This document shows, piece after piece, positions 1 through 8,354 of a DNA stretch of 57,514 nt (position 1 is its first letter; the number at the start of each line of letters is the position of its first letter). Origin of the DNA: Francisellaceae bacterium UBA6186 (GTDB lineage Bacteria; Pseudomonadota; Gammaproteobacteria; UBA6186; Azoamicaceae). The translations under genes and the position numbers were made by a program. The DNA lies in NCBI GenBank assembly GCA_002422785.1, contig DITK01000048.1, positions 1 through 57,514 of the forward strand. Direction: 5' to 3'. Below the pieces are notes generated by a model. The model saw only the letters and a program-made list of their open reading frames with translations, made no database searches and was not told the origin of the DNA.

Positions 1-2
1 CA

Positions 3-275
3 GCATTTTCATTAAAATCCACCCTTAATTTAGCTGATAGAAAATTGGCTATCAATTCCTTCACCGTTACTATGAATAAGTCGAGTCAAAATGATTATTG
101 GTTTAAACTCACTAACTATGGTGCCAAACATAATTATACTCTACGTGGTTTTCTAAATTTATTTAGTCATAAACATACGGCTGCCCCAACAACTAACCCA
201 CTAACACCTCAACCTACAACTACTCCTGTAATTAATAATCATAACGATGCCAGCTCTAGCAATACCGGACCATAA
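3..275 (+). CDS. C-terminal fragment of an unknown protein with a Pro/Thr-rich tail (5' end outside window)
   Basis: The reading frame is open from the window edge to the stop at 273-275, so this is the last ~90 residues of a longer rightward gene. A TTG at 45 could serve as a start but has no clear ribosome binding site, so a truncated gene is more likely. The visible part is polar, and its last ~35 residues are rich in Pro, Thr, Asn and Ser (PTTNPL, PQPTTTP, DASSSNTGP), a probably disordered tail. It converges on rsmG with a 10-nt gap. No family recognised. Similar Pro/Ser/Thr-rich ends occur in the large unknown proteins at 28727-31267 and 55719-57512, which may place it in the same functional class, but that is speculation. 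Confidence 0.5.
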   Translation, partial: AFSLKSTLNLADRKLAINSFTVTMNKSSQNDYWFKLTNYGAKHNYTLRGFLNLFSHKHTAAPTTNPLTPQPTTTPVINNHNDASSSNTGP

Positions 276-285
276 AATTTATTAA

Positions 286-918
286 TTAAGTGCCAACCAA
301 CACTAAACTACGTTTAGCCGCCACCCCTGGGATAACTAAATTTTTTATATTTATTATTTTATAATCATCTATAACAGCTGTACCAAGCACCAATTCACTT
401 GGATCCGATTTCATGGCAACCAGTAATCCATCTTTATCACAAAATCTGCCGGATAATTTTATAAAATTTGTTAAACTCGCAAAAGCCCTGGATACAACAA
501 TATCAAATACAACAGGTGGTTCTTGTGGTATATAATCTTCTATCCTAGATAATACTACTGTAACATTTTTTAATTCCAAAACATTAATAACATGCCTGAT
601 AAAAGCAATTTTTTTAGCTTTAGCATCCAACAATTTAATGGTACAAGAAGGATCAACAATAGCCAGCGGGATACCTGGTAAACCCGCACCGGAACCAACA
701 TCTAACAGATGTTTGGATTTTAAATCTATATTGCCAGAGATACTAATACTATCTAACAAGTGATACGACATCATATGCTCATAAGATGCATCTGCACATA
801 AATTATGTATCTTATTCCATTGTCGCAAAATATTTAAATATTGTAGTAACTGTTCTGCTTGAACGACGTTTAACTCTACACCTAATTTATTGGCACCTGC
901 TATCAATAATTTTTGCAT
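286..918 (-). CDS. rsmG: 16S rRNA (guanine527-N7)-methyltransferase RsmG
   Basis: 210 aa, the usual family length. RsmG (GidB) methylates N7 of G527 in 16S rRNA using S-adenosylmethionine, in the cytoplasm. The glycine-rich SAM motif LLDVGSGAGLPGIPLA lies at residues 71-86, preceded by the family's N-terminal QWNKIHNL segment; the VSRAFASL motif follows later. It is the last gene of the rpmH-rnpA-yidD-yidC-mnmE-mnmG-rsmG run and starts right after the mnmG stop (920), so it is almost certainly co-transcribed and translationally linked. In many gammaproteobacteria rsmG is followed by parAB; here parAB is about 49 kb away, showing rearrangement of the origin region. Confidence 0.97.
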   Translation of the reverse strand: MQKLLIAGANKLGVELNVVQAEQLLQYLNILRQWNKIHNLCADASYEHMMSYHLLDSISISGNIDLKSKHLLDVGSGAGLPGIPLAIVDPSCTIKLLDAKAKKIAFIRHVINVLELKNVTVVLSRIEDYIPQEPPVVFDIVVSRAFASLTNFIKLSGRFCDKDGLLVAMKSDPSELVLGTAVIDDYKIINIKNLVIPGVAAKRSLVLVGT

Positions 919-919
919 A

Positions 920-2797
920 TTATTTTTTTAAACATACTAATAAAATAGAGATCGCAGCAGGAGTAACCCCTGATACACGACTCGCACGACCTACAGTTTC
1001 AGGACGAAATCTGCTCAGTTTTTCTACAACCTCGCTAGATAACCCAGCTATATCAGCATAATTAAATTCATCAGGAATAATTAATTTTTCATATTTAGCA
1101 TGTTTAGCAATTTCAGCTTCTTGCCTTGCAAGATACCCTTCATATTTAACTGTTATTTCCAAGCTTCTTATAACATCAGCAGTACCAACCAATCCACCAA
1201 CAGCCGACAACTTAGTTAAAACATCATAATTAACTTCTGGTCTTTTCAGCAAATCAAACGCTCGCGATTCTTTTTCCAACTTTTTACCGGTAATTTTTTC
1301 AAACTCTACTGCATCATCGCTGTTAGGTACAATAACAATTTTTTTTAATTTAAATATTTCTTGTTCAATAGTATTTTTTTTATTTATAAATTTTTGAAAT
1401 TTATAATCATCTATTAAATTTAATCTTCTAGCAGTGGTCGCCAAACGAAAATCTGCATTATCTTCTCTTAATTGCAATCTATATTCAGCTCTACTGGTTA
1501 ACATACGATATGGCTCACTGGTTCCCTTGGTTATTAAATCATCAATTAACACCCCAATATAGGCTTCATCACGCCGAGGGGTCCATGATTCTAAATTTAA
1601 AACAGCAGCAGATGCATTAATTCCGGCAACAAGACCTTGAGCTGCCGCTTCTTCATAACCTGTAGTACCATTAATTTGTCCTGCAAAAAACAGACCTGCT
1701 ATAGACTTGGTTTGCAGCGTTGGCTGCAGATCTCTTGGATCAAAAAAATCATATTCTACAGCATAACCTGGCCTGGTTAAATGCGCTTTTTCTAAACCCT
1801 CGATACTTTGGATCATTTTGATTTGAATATCAAATGGCAAACTAGTAGACAATCCATTTGGATATAATTCGGTCGTATGTAATCCTTCTGGTTCTAAAAA
1901 TATTTGATGCGAGTCTCTTTCACCAAATCTAACTATCTTGTCTTCTATAGATGGACAATACCTAGGACCTGTTCCTTCTATCATTCCACCATACATGGCA
2001 GATTTTTCTAAATTTTGCATAATAATATCATTAGTAGTTTTATTAGTTCTCGCAATATAACAATTAACTTTAGGAATATGTAAAAATTGTTCTTTTGCTT
2101 CCCAAATAGAAAAATATGGGGTAACCGCCTCTGTTGGTTGAACATTTAATTTAGTAAAATCCACACTACGACTATCTATCCTAGGAGGAGTACCAGTCTT
2201 TAAACGATTAACTGAAAATGGTAAATTATATAAATTGTTAGCCAAAGCAACGGCCGAGATGTCGCTCATCCTGCCAGCCATGGAATTATAATTACCAATA
2301 TGGATCTTGCCATTTAAAAAAGTACCCGTAGTTAATACAACAGCCGATGCTAGAAAAACAATTCCCGTACTCGTTATAACGCCAGTAATTTTATTGTTGT
2401 CAATAGATAAATTATCAACCGCAGCTTGAAATATTTTTAAGTTATTTTGGTTTTCAATCAACTTCCTAATAGCCAAACGATATAAATTTCTATCACTTTG
2501 CGCCCTAGTTGCCTGCACGGCAGCTCCTTTACTACTGTTTAAAGTTCTATAATGAATACCAGCAAAATCTGCTGCCAAACCAATAGCTCCACCCATAGCT
2601 TCAATTTCTTTCACTAAATGTCCCTTACCTATCCCACCTATAGCTGGATTACAAGACATCAAACCAATAGTTTCGATATTGTTAGTAAGCAATAAAGTTT
2701 TAGCACCTCGACGACTAGAGGCAAGAGCGGCTTCAGTCCCTGCATGACCACCACCTATAACTATTACCTCAAAAGTTTCTGGAAATTTAATTGACAT
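920..2797 (-). CDS. mnmG: tRNA uridine-5-carboxymethylaminomethyl modification enzyme, FAD subunit MnmG (GidA)
   Basis: 625 aa, full length. With MnmE it installs the cmnm5 group on U34 of certain tRNAs using FAD, GTP, glycine or ammonium and methylene-tetrahydrofolate. The dinucleotide-binding motif VIVIGGGHAG is at residues 11-20; the family segments SCNPAIGGIGKGHLVKE and RTLNSSKGAAVQATRAQ follow, then GPRYCPSIEDK with the conserved Cys, then the C-terminal MnmE-binding helical domain. I chose ATG at 2797 over the in-frame GTG at 2800, because it gives a one-base TGATG overlap with the mnmE stop, typical of translational coupling. Confidence 0.97.
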   Translation of the reverse strand: MSIKFPETFEVIVIGGGHAGTEAALASSRRGAKTLLLTNNIETIGLMSCNPAIGGIGKGHLVKEIEAMGGAIGLAADFAGIHYRTLNSSKGAAVQATRAQSDRNLYRLAIRKLIENQNNLKIFQAAVDNLSIDNNKITGVITSTGIVFLASAVVLTTGTFLNGKIHIGNYNSMAGRMSDISAVALANNLYNLPFSVNRLKTGTPPRIDSRSVDFTKLNVQPTEAVTPYFSIWEAKEQFLHIPKVNCYIARTNKTTNDIIMQNLEKSAMYGGMIEGTGPRYCPSIEDKIVRFGERDSHQIFLEPEGLHTTELYPNGLSTSLPFDIQIKMIQSIEGLEKAHLTRPGYAVEYDFFDPRDLQPTLQTKSIAGLFFAGQINGTTGYEEAAAQGLVAGINASAAVLNLESWTPRRDEAYIGVLIDDLITKGTSEPYRMLTSRAEYRLQLREDNADFRLATTARRLNLIDDYKFQKFINKKNTIEQEIFKLKKIVIVPNSDDAVEFEKITGKKLEKESRAFDLLKRPEVNYDVLTKLSAVGGLVGTADVIRSLEITVKYEGYLARQEAEIAKHAKYEKLIIPDEFNYADIAGLSSEVVEKLSRFRPETVGRASRVSGVTPAAISILLVCLKK

Positions 2798-4179
2798 CAC
2801 TTACCTATACAAAATTCAGAAAAAATCTTACTTAACAAATCTTCATTAGTAAAAACACCTGTTATTTTAGACAAGCACTCCTGTCCTAATCGTAATTCTT
2901 CTGCCACCAAATCCCACCCCTGTTTATTATCAGAAAAAATCTGTTTACCACACACAATATGATCGTATACTTGTTTTAATGATTGAACATGTCGTTCTTT
3001 AGCGGTAAAAACTAAGTTTTCACAAGAAAAACCTATGGTTTGTTTGATTTGCTGTTTTAATAAATCTATACCAATATTATTTTTAATAGATACAAATATT
3101 GCTGTTAAATTATTTTTTTCAAACATTGTCGATGGCATTACATGTAAATCTATTTTATTAATCAATAACAATATTTTTTTATTACTTAACAAATCCAAAC
3201 TGATAGTTTCTGGTAAAAAATTTATTATTGAAAAATCTCTAGCAGCTAAAAATTCTTCGGCAGTTATCATTAAGATAATTAAATCAGCAACTTCTATTTC
3301 TTTGATTGCTTTCGCTATACCTAATTTTTCTACAACATCACTAGTTAATCTAACACCAGCAGTATCTGCAAAATTGATTAACAAACCGTCTATATTCACC
3401 ACATGAGATACTACATCCCTCGTGGTGCCAGGGATATCAGTAACAATAACTCTATCTTCACCTAATAAAAAATTTAACAAACTGGACTTGCCAACATTTG
3501 GTTTACCTAAAATTACAGCCTTAATCCCATGGTTAATCAAACTGCCATTCTTGGCACACTGCAAAGTCACGCTGATTTTTGTTTGTAAATTGATCATATT
3601 GCTTTCAATCAAAGTCCAAGATAACACATCTATATCATCTTCTGGGAAATCAATTATTGCCTCCAAGTGCATCCTGATAGCTATCAACTCTTCTAATAAT
3701 AAATTAATTTGCTTAGAAAATTCACCTTGTAAACTTTTAACAGCCGCAAGAGCCGCCTGCTCTGTCTGGGCATTAATCAGCGACACCACACTTTCTGCTT
3801 GAATTAAATCAATTTTTTGAGATAAAAAAGCACGTCGAGAAAATTCTCCTGGCTCTGCGATCCTAGCTCCCATCTCCACAATTGTGCGCAATAACATACT
3901 CAAAATTACAGGACCACCATGCGCTTGGATCTCGATAACATCTTCACCAGTAAAAGAATATGGCCCTTTAAAAAAAATGGCAATGCCACTATCTAATGTT
4001 TCCGCATGATGTGACAAAAAATCTGTATATATGGCTTTATTGGGGACAACACAAGGTTTTTTAACGACTTTCATGGCAATAGACGAAGCTAAATTGCCAG
4101 AAATCCTAATTATTCCAACCCCACCAACCCCAGGAGGGGTGGCTATCGCAACTATTGTATCCCCATCTATCGGTAACAT
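2797..4179 (-). CDS. mnmE: tRNA modification GTPase MnmE (TrmE)
   Basis: 460 aa, full length. N-terminal folate-binding domain (starts MLPIDGDTIVAIATPPGVGGVGIIRISG-like), helical domain, inserted G domain and a C-terminal CxGK tail. The P-loop GKPNVGKSS is at residues 225-233, followed by DIPGTTRD, DTAG and NKID; the catalytic tail FCIGK ends the protein with Cys457. It partners MnmG, encoded immediately downstream, in U34 modification of tRNA. Gap to yidC upstream is 42 nt. Nothing unusual seen. Confidence 0.97.
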   Translation of the reverse strand: MLPIDGDTIVAIATPPGVGGVGIIRISGNLASSIAMKVVKKPCVVPNKAIYTDFLSHHAETLDSGIAIFFKGPYSFTGEDVIEIQAHGGPVILSMLLRTIVEMGARIAEPGEFSRRAFLSQKIDLIQAESVVSLINAQTEQAALAAVKSLQGEFSKQINLLLEELIAIRMHLEAIIDFPEDDIDVLSWTLIESNMINLQTKISVTLQCAKNGSLINHGIKAVILGKPNVGKSSLLNFLLGEDRVIVTDIPGTTRDVVSHVVNIDGLLINFADTAGVRLTSDVVEKLGIAKAIKEIEVADLIILMITAEEFLAARDFSIINFLPETISLDLLSNKKILLLINKIDLHVMPSTMFEKNNLTAIFVSIKNNIGIDLLKQQIKQTIGFSCENLVFTAKERHVQSLKQVYDHIVCGKQIFSDNKQGWDLVAEELRLGQECLSKITGVFTNEDLLSKIFSEFCIGK

Positions 4180-4221
4180 GTTAATTTATTCTTTATTTTT
4201 TTAATCTAACAACAATAATAA

Positions 4222-5919
4222 TTAGCTTCTAAATGGCTTTATAGCTGATCCGTCTTGCTCTATATTTCTAGTAATAAACATTTGCTGCAAAATAGATAAA
4301 CTATTATTAACTATCCAATATAACATTAATCCCGATGGAAACTGCAAAAACAATACCGTAAAAAATGCAGGCATAACCATTAAAACTTTAGCCTGGATAG
4401 GATCCGGAGGCGGAGGATTCATTTTTTGCTGCACAAACATACTGATCCCCATAATAACAGGTAATATATAAAAAGGATCTTTAGCCGACAAATCCATAAC
4501 CCACATACACCAACTAGCTTGCCGCAACTCAACACTTTCCAGTAATACATAATATAAAGAAATAAATACAGGAATTTGTACTAAAATAGGTAAACACCCA
4601 CCTAATGGATTAACTTTTTCTTTACGATATAATTCCATTACTGATTGACTAAATTTTTGACGATCCTCTCCACAGGAAGATTTTAAAGATTCTATCTTGG
4701 GCTGAAGTTTTTTTAAGTTCCCCATAGAACGATAACTGGTTGCTGATAATTTATAAAATAACAATTTAATTAACAAAGTAGTAACAATAATGGACCAACC
4801 CCAATTACCAATTATATTAAAAATAGCTTTTAATAATTCAAATAATGGCACACACAACCACCATAAAATTCCATAATCTACAGTCAAATCTAATGCCGGA
4901 GATACATCCTTTAATATATCCGCTATTTTGGGACCAACAAACAGCTTGGCCGCAACGGTTTTGGTATCGCCTGGTGCCACACTAATTGGCGAATTTACAA
5001 ATCTCACACCAAATGAATTATCATTAAATTGCTCTGTTTGATATTCACTAAAATTATTAGCATCAGGCACCCAAGCACTAACAAAATAGTGCTCTAGCAT
5101 AGCAATCCAACCACCATTAAAAGCAATTTTATATGGATTTTTCATGTTAGAAAATGCAATTTTTTTATATTTTTCTTCTGGAGTATTTACAGCAGCCCCA
5201 GTATAAGTTCTTAAACCACCACTAAAAAATCCACCGGCAGATTTCTCTTGATTGCGCCTTAAGCGACCATACATACTACCCGTATATTCTGCTTCGCCAT
5301 TATTAGTAATGATATATTTAACATCAATAACGTAGCTGTTTTTATAAAATATAAATCTTTTAACAAAATCAAGACTAGAGCCATCTTCAGGAGTATGAGA
5401 ATACTTCAAATCTACTTGTAATGATTTATCGCCATCTTTCATCACATAATTAGAATTGGCTGCAACAAATTGAGCCCTACCATGACTTTTAGAATCTGGT
5501 CCCAGCTCGGATAACAATCCCGATTGAGCAATATAAAATCTATCTTTCGTCTCTGATAACAACGAAAATCCTTGCTCGTGATGTTTATTATTTTGCGGAT
5601 ATTGTTTTAATTCTGCATACACCAAATCTCCATGCGCATTAATGTTAACATTTAAAACATCGGTGGTAACACTAACTGTCGATTGATCTTGGCGCTGGAT
5701 GCGAGAATGAGGCTGTACAGAATTGCTAATTATTTCATTAGGAATATCTAATTTTTGATGCATATCAACGGCAGGCACATCCTCCGCCCCTAGATTTGAG
5801 CCTGAGGCACTTATATTTTTACTAGTTTTTACATCTTTTTCTGAATAAGTAGAAAATAATGAAAATCCAACAAAAACAACTACAGACAATAAAATAAATC
5901 TTAAAGTTTGCTTATCCAT
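4222..5919 (-). CDS. yidC: Membrane protein insertase YidC
   Basis: 565 aa, the gammaproteobacterial long form. YidC inserts and folds inner-membrane proteins, alone or with SecYEG; subunits c and a of the ATP synthase are classic clients. Residues ~5-25 form the N-terminal membrane anchor, then a large periplasmic beta-sandwich domain (to ~350), then five transmembrane segments containing the family motif GGCLPILVQIPVFISLYYVL with the hydrophilic-groove Arg just before. I chose ATG at 5919 (MDKQTLRF, the usual N-terminus, AGG upstream) over TTG at 5931. Lies 52 nt after yidD. Confidence 0.96.
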   Translation of the reverse strand: MDKQTLRFILLSVVVFVGFSLFSTYSEKDVKTSKNISASGSNLGAEDVPAVDMHQKLDIPNEIISNSVQPHSRIQRQDQSTVSVTTDVLNVNINAHGDLVYAELKQYPQNNKHHEQGFSLLSETKDRFYIAQSGLLSELGPDSKSHGRAQFVAANSNYVMKDGDKSLQVDLKYSHTPEDGSSLDFVKRFIFYKNSYVIDVKYIITNNGEAEYTGSMYGRLRRNQEKSAGGFFSGGLRTYTGAAVNTPEEKYKKIAFSNMKNPYKIAFNGGWIAMLEHYFVSAWVPDANNFSEYQTEQFNDNSFGVRFVNSPISVAPGDTKTVAAKLFVGPKIADILKDVSPALDLTVDYGILWWLCVPLFELLKAIFNIIGNWGWSIIVTTLLIKLLFYKLSATSYRSMGNLKKLQPKIESLKSSCGEDRQKFSQSVMELYRKEKVNPLGGCLPILVQIPVFISLYYVLLESVELRQASWCMWVMDLSAKDPFYILPVIMGISMFVQQKMNPPPPDPIQAKVLMVMPAFFTVLFLQFPSGLMLYWIVNNSLSILQQMFITRNIEQDGSAIKPFRS

Positions 5920-5971
5920 AACACCTATCAACTTCTATTAATTAAATATATAAAATAATCGAATTCATTTG

Positions 5972-6247
5972 TTAATCTTCAGTGTCAGCACTGTAATTCA
6001 CAAATGGCTGGCATCTACCTAATCTCGCAATTCCCATACCAACACCTTTTAATACACCATACTTCATGATGGCTAATTTGGTATATTCCGAACAACTAGG
6101 GTTAAATCTACAACTTGGTGGCAAATATGGACAAATAAATGTTTGATAGCCAGATATAAAATTTTTGGCAACCCATTTATTAAAACTCAGCACCGAGCAA
6201 CAAAATAGCCTAACCAAGAATATACCCCTATTAGTTTTTTTTTCCAA
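5972..6247 (-). CDS. yidD: Membrane protein insertion efficiency factor YidD
   Basis: Small basic protein, up to 91 aa. The family signature is clear: CRFNPSCSEYTKLAIMKYGVLKGVGMGIARLGRCQP, with the three conserved cysteines, though the domain ends in NYSADTED rather than the common GGxDPVP. YidD is a membrane-peripheral helper thought to support YidC-dependent insertion. It overlaps the 3' end of rnpA by about 60 nt in another frame, as is usual for this pair; the true start may lie somewhat downstream of 6247 at a non-ATG codon, since homologues start near the VAKNFISGYQ segment. Confidence 0.9.
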   Translation of the reverse strand: MEKKTNRGIFLVRLFCCSVLSFNKWVAKNFISGYQTFICPYLPPSCRFNPSCSEYTKLAIMKYGVLKGVGMGIARLGRCQPFVNYSADTED

Positions 6248-6537
6248 ATATCTAAGTTATGAGCAGTCTCAAATTTTTTTATAACTAACACCACATCTTT
6301 TTTTACCAGCTTATAACGGTAATCTTTAAAAATCTCTCTTGCGATCCGCTTAGATTTATTTCTAGCGACCGCTAGCTTAACATTTTTTTTAGGCACAATA
6401 ACACCTAAACAAGATGAATGAAAATTTTCGCTACAACCAACCCAAATAGAAAAATCTTTACTTACCAAGAAAGGTGGCTTTGTAAATATTTGTTTGTAAT
6501 TAGGGGCACAATATTGCCGTTTAGTGTTAATTTGCAA
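6187..6537 (-). CDS. rnpA: Ribonuclease P protein component RnpA
   Basis: 116 aa. RnpA is the protein cofactor of RNase P, which trims the 5' leader of pre-tRNAs. The RNA-binding signature RNKSKRIARE (family RNxxKRxxRE) is present with the basic LGVIVPKKNVKLAVARN strand before it, and a late hydrophobic WKKKLIGVYSWL helix. The start used here is TTG at 6537, directly abutting the rpmH stop (6538); no in-frame ATG exists upstream of the conserved core, so a non-ATG start is needed. The N-terminal ~25 residues match the family poorly. Confidence 0.93.
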   Translation of the reverse strand: MQINTKRQYCAPNYKQIFTKPPFLVSKDFSIWVGCSENFHSSCLGVIVPKKNVKLAVARNKSKRIAREIFKDYRYKLVKKDVVLVIKKFETAHNLDIWKKKLIGVYSWLGYFVARC

Positions 6538-6672
6538 CTACTTAGTAAGAGCGTAACGCCCTTTTCTTCTACGTCTACTCAAAACACACCTGCCTGATTT
6601 AGTTTTCATTCTAGCTCTAAACCCATGGGTTTTTTTCATTTTTCTATTACAAGGTTGAAAAGTTCTCTTCAT
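6538..6672 (-). CDS. rpmH: Large ribosomal subunit protein bL34
   Basis: 44 aa, the standard length, starting MKRTFQPCNRKMKKTHGFRARM and ending RRRRKGRYALTK. It is a highly basic component of the 50S subunit exit region. ATG at 6672, stop TAG at 6538-6540. It heads the leftward rpmH-rnpA-yidD-yidC-mnmE-mnmG-rsmG operon and has a good promoter just upstream. Normally dnaA lies divergently upstream of rpmH; here that place is taken by the 3' end of a polysaccharide cluster. Confidence 0.98.
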   Translation of the reverse strand: MKRTFQPCNRKMKKTHGFRARMKTKSGRCVLSRRRRKGRYALTK

Positions 6673-6731
6673 AACCCACCAAAATATGTTAACTACTAAA
6701 AAATTAATTTAAAATAAAATCAAGATTTGCC

Positions 6732-6760
6732 ATTATCTTATTGAAATCAATAAAAGTCAA
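6732..6760 (-). promoter_or_regulatory. Sigma70-type promoter for the rpmH operon
   Basis: On the minus strand, TTGACT (6755-6760) and GATAAT (6732-6737) are separated by 17 bp, near consensus. The predicted start point falls about 50-60 nt before the rpmH ATG. It allows core-operon transcription independent of the polysaccharide cluster that ends at 6798. Confidence 0.7.
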
Positions 6761-6797
6761 ATCGCCCAATCTTGGCACATCACTAACCAGGGCTACC

Positions 6798-8354
6798 TTA
6801 ACTCGGAATATCGGACAAATTCCATAGCATTAGGGATTTATCTGAAAAATTTCCATTATCCTCTGTACATCCCTCATTAAGCACTTCCAGTGGTTTGGGG
6901 AAATTAAACGGGGGCATTTCTAAATTTAATGGCCTCCAGAATAAATTATCTAGATCAACATTTTCTCTTCTATTGGTAAATGTTGTTGTCAATAAATATG
7001 TGCTTTCTGACAATTTGAACTTTTTAAGAATTTCCATAATATCTTGATATTTAAGATGCACCAAGAAATCACGGGAAAATATTAAATCTACTTTGGGCAA
7101 CTTAGCATCTACCAAGTTAAGGCATTTAAAAGAAATGGTATCATTACCATAAAGCTGATTGTGACAATCAATTATTTTTTGCACTATATCTATACCAATG
7201 TATTTTTTAACTCCAAGATTCACTTTACGCATCCAGTACCAGTCGCCACAAGGGGCATCAATCATAGACTCAATTTTATATTTTTGGATAAGTTTTGGAA
7301 TGGCAGAACGTATGATTTCAGTTTGAATCAAATCGGAACCTTCTCCGGAGCGTGAATTTCGTCCCGCAAACAAATTATTTTCATAAACTTTAGTAAATTT
7401 ATGTTGTAAATCTTCACAATGAGTTAAGTTTTTAATTTTTATTAAATTATCTTTTATTAATAAAGATTTAATTTTATGTTTAATTTTTTGTAATAAATTC
7501 ATAAATTTTTTCTCTCTGATGGGATCTTTTAATTGAACATGTTTTACTCCTGATAATTCTAGTGCTCTTAGATTGGCTTTTATAAATCCTCTTTTAACAC
7601 AACAATCTGCAATGTCTAGATACCCATTAGATAATGTTTTATTAGATCCTTTAATTATTTCTATGGGTTGTAGCTTGTTAACAAAAGAGGTTATAAGTTC
7701 ATCACACTCTCTTTGGGCGATTTCAGACATAATAATAGAGCCTTGTTCTGGATGACTTCTTGCCAAAACTAGCATGTTTGGAATATGTATAAATTTATAA
7801 TCTAGCTTAAACCACATATCATAATCTTGAGTAGTTTTAAGTGTGGTATCAAATAAGCCATGCCTATCGAATGCGGCTTTTGGAATCAATAATGTACATC
7901 CATGTAAAATATTTTTAATAGTAATCCAATATCTAAAGTTATTAACATTTGACAAATTAACTAAATAAAAATCAGCCGGGTTGTTATGAAAAACACCATA
8001 ATTAGAATATAAAATAGTATCTGCTGAATATTTCGAAATTTCCTTGATCTGTTTTTCAATTTTATCACTTGTATAAAGATCATCATGACTAAGCCAAGAA
8101 AAATAACTACCATGCATTTTCTGTATGCCAAAATTAAGAGCAGATGCTACGCCACCATTTTCTTTTCTATAATATTTAATAAGATCCTTATAGCTAAGCG
8201 CAATACTTTCAGTTTGATCAATAGATCCATCATTAATAACAATAATTTCAATATTTTTATATGTTTGTCGAATAGCGCTATCAATGGCCTCGCTTAGATA
8301 ATTTGCGCCATTATAAACAGGAATAATAATGGACACTAGTGGGTTATTTTGCAT
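6798..8354 (-). CDS. Bifunctional GT2 glycosyltransferase / SAM-dependent methyltransferase
   Basis: 518 aa. Residues ~5-230 are a GT-A fold family 2 glycosyltransferase: VSIIIPVYNGANYLSEAIDS, VINDGS and the metal-binding LSHDD motif (DxD equivalent). After a basic linker, residues ~310-510 form a class I methyltransferase with MIDAPCGDWYWM and YIGIDIV. The start is ATG at 8354 (GAGAAAG upstream) rather than TTG at 8366; it overlaps the preceding gene by 11 nt. It is the last gene of the polysaccharide operon. It probably adds one sugar and methylates it or a neighbouring residue of the glycan, but donor and acceptor cannot be read from sequence. Confidence 0.85.
   Translation of the reverse strand: MQNNPLVSIIIPVYNGANYLSEAIDSAIRQTYKNIEIIVINDGSIDQTESIALSYKDLIKYYRKENGGVASALNFGIQKMHGSYFSWLSHDDLYTSDKIEKQIKEISKYSADTILYSNYGVFHNNPADFYLVNLSNVNNFRYWITIKNILHGCTLLIPKAAFDRHGLFDTTLKTTQDYDMWFKLDYKFIHIPNMLVLARSHPEQGSIIMSEIAQRECDELITSFVNKLQPIEIIKGSNKTLSNGYLDIADCCVKRGFIKANLRALELSGVKHVQLKDPIREKKFMNLLQKIKHKIKSLLIKDNLIKIKNLTHCEDLQHKFTKVYENNLFAGRNSRSGEGSDLIQTEIIRSAIPKLIQKYKIESMIDAPCGDWYWMRKVNLGVKKYIGIDIVQKIIDCHNQLYGNDTISFKCLNLVDAKLPKVDLIFSRDFLVHLKYQDIMEILKKFKLSESTYLLTTTFTNRRENVDLDNLFWRPLNLEMPPFNFPKPLEVLNEGCTEDNGNFSDKSLMLWNLSDIPS

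Noticed and set aside
3035..3802. Two rightward frames opposite mnmE
   Set aside because: They are antisense shadows of a full-length conserved GTPase gene.
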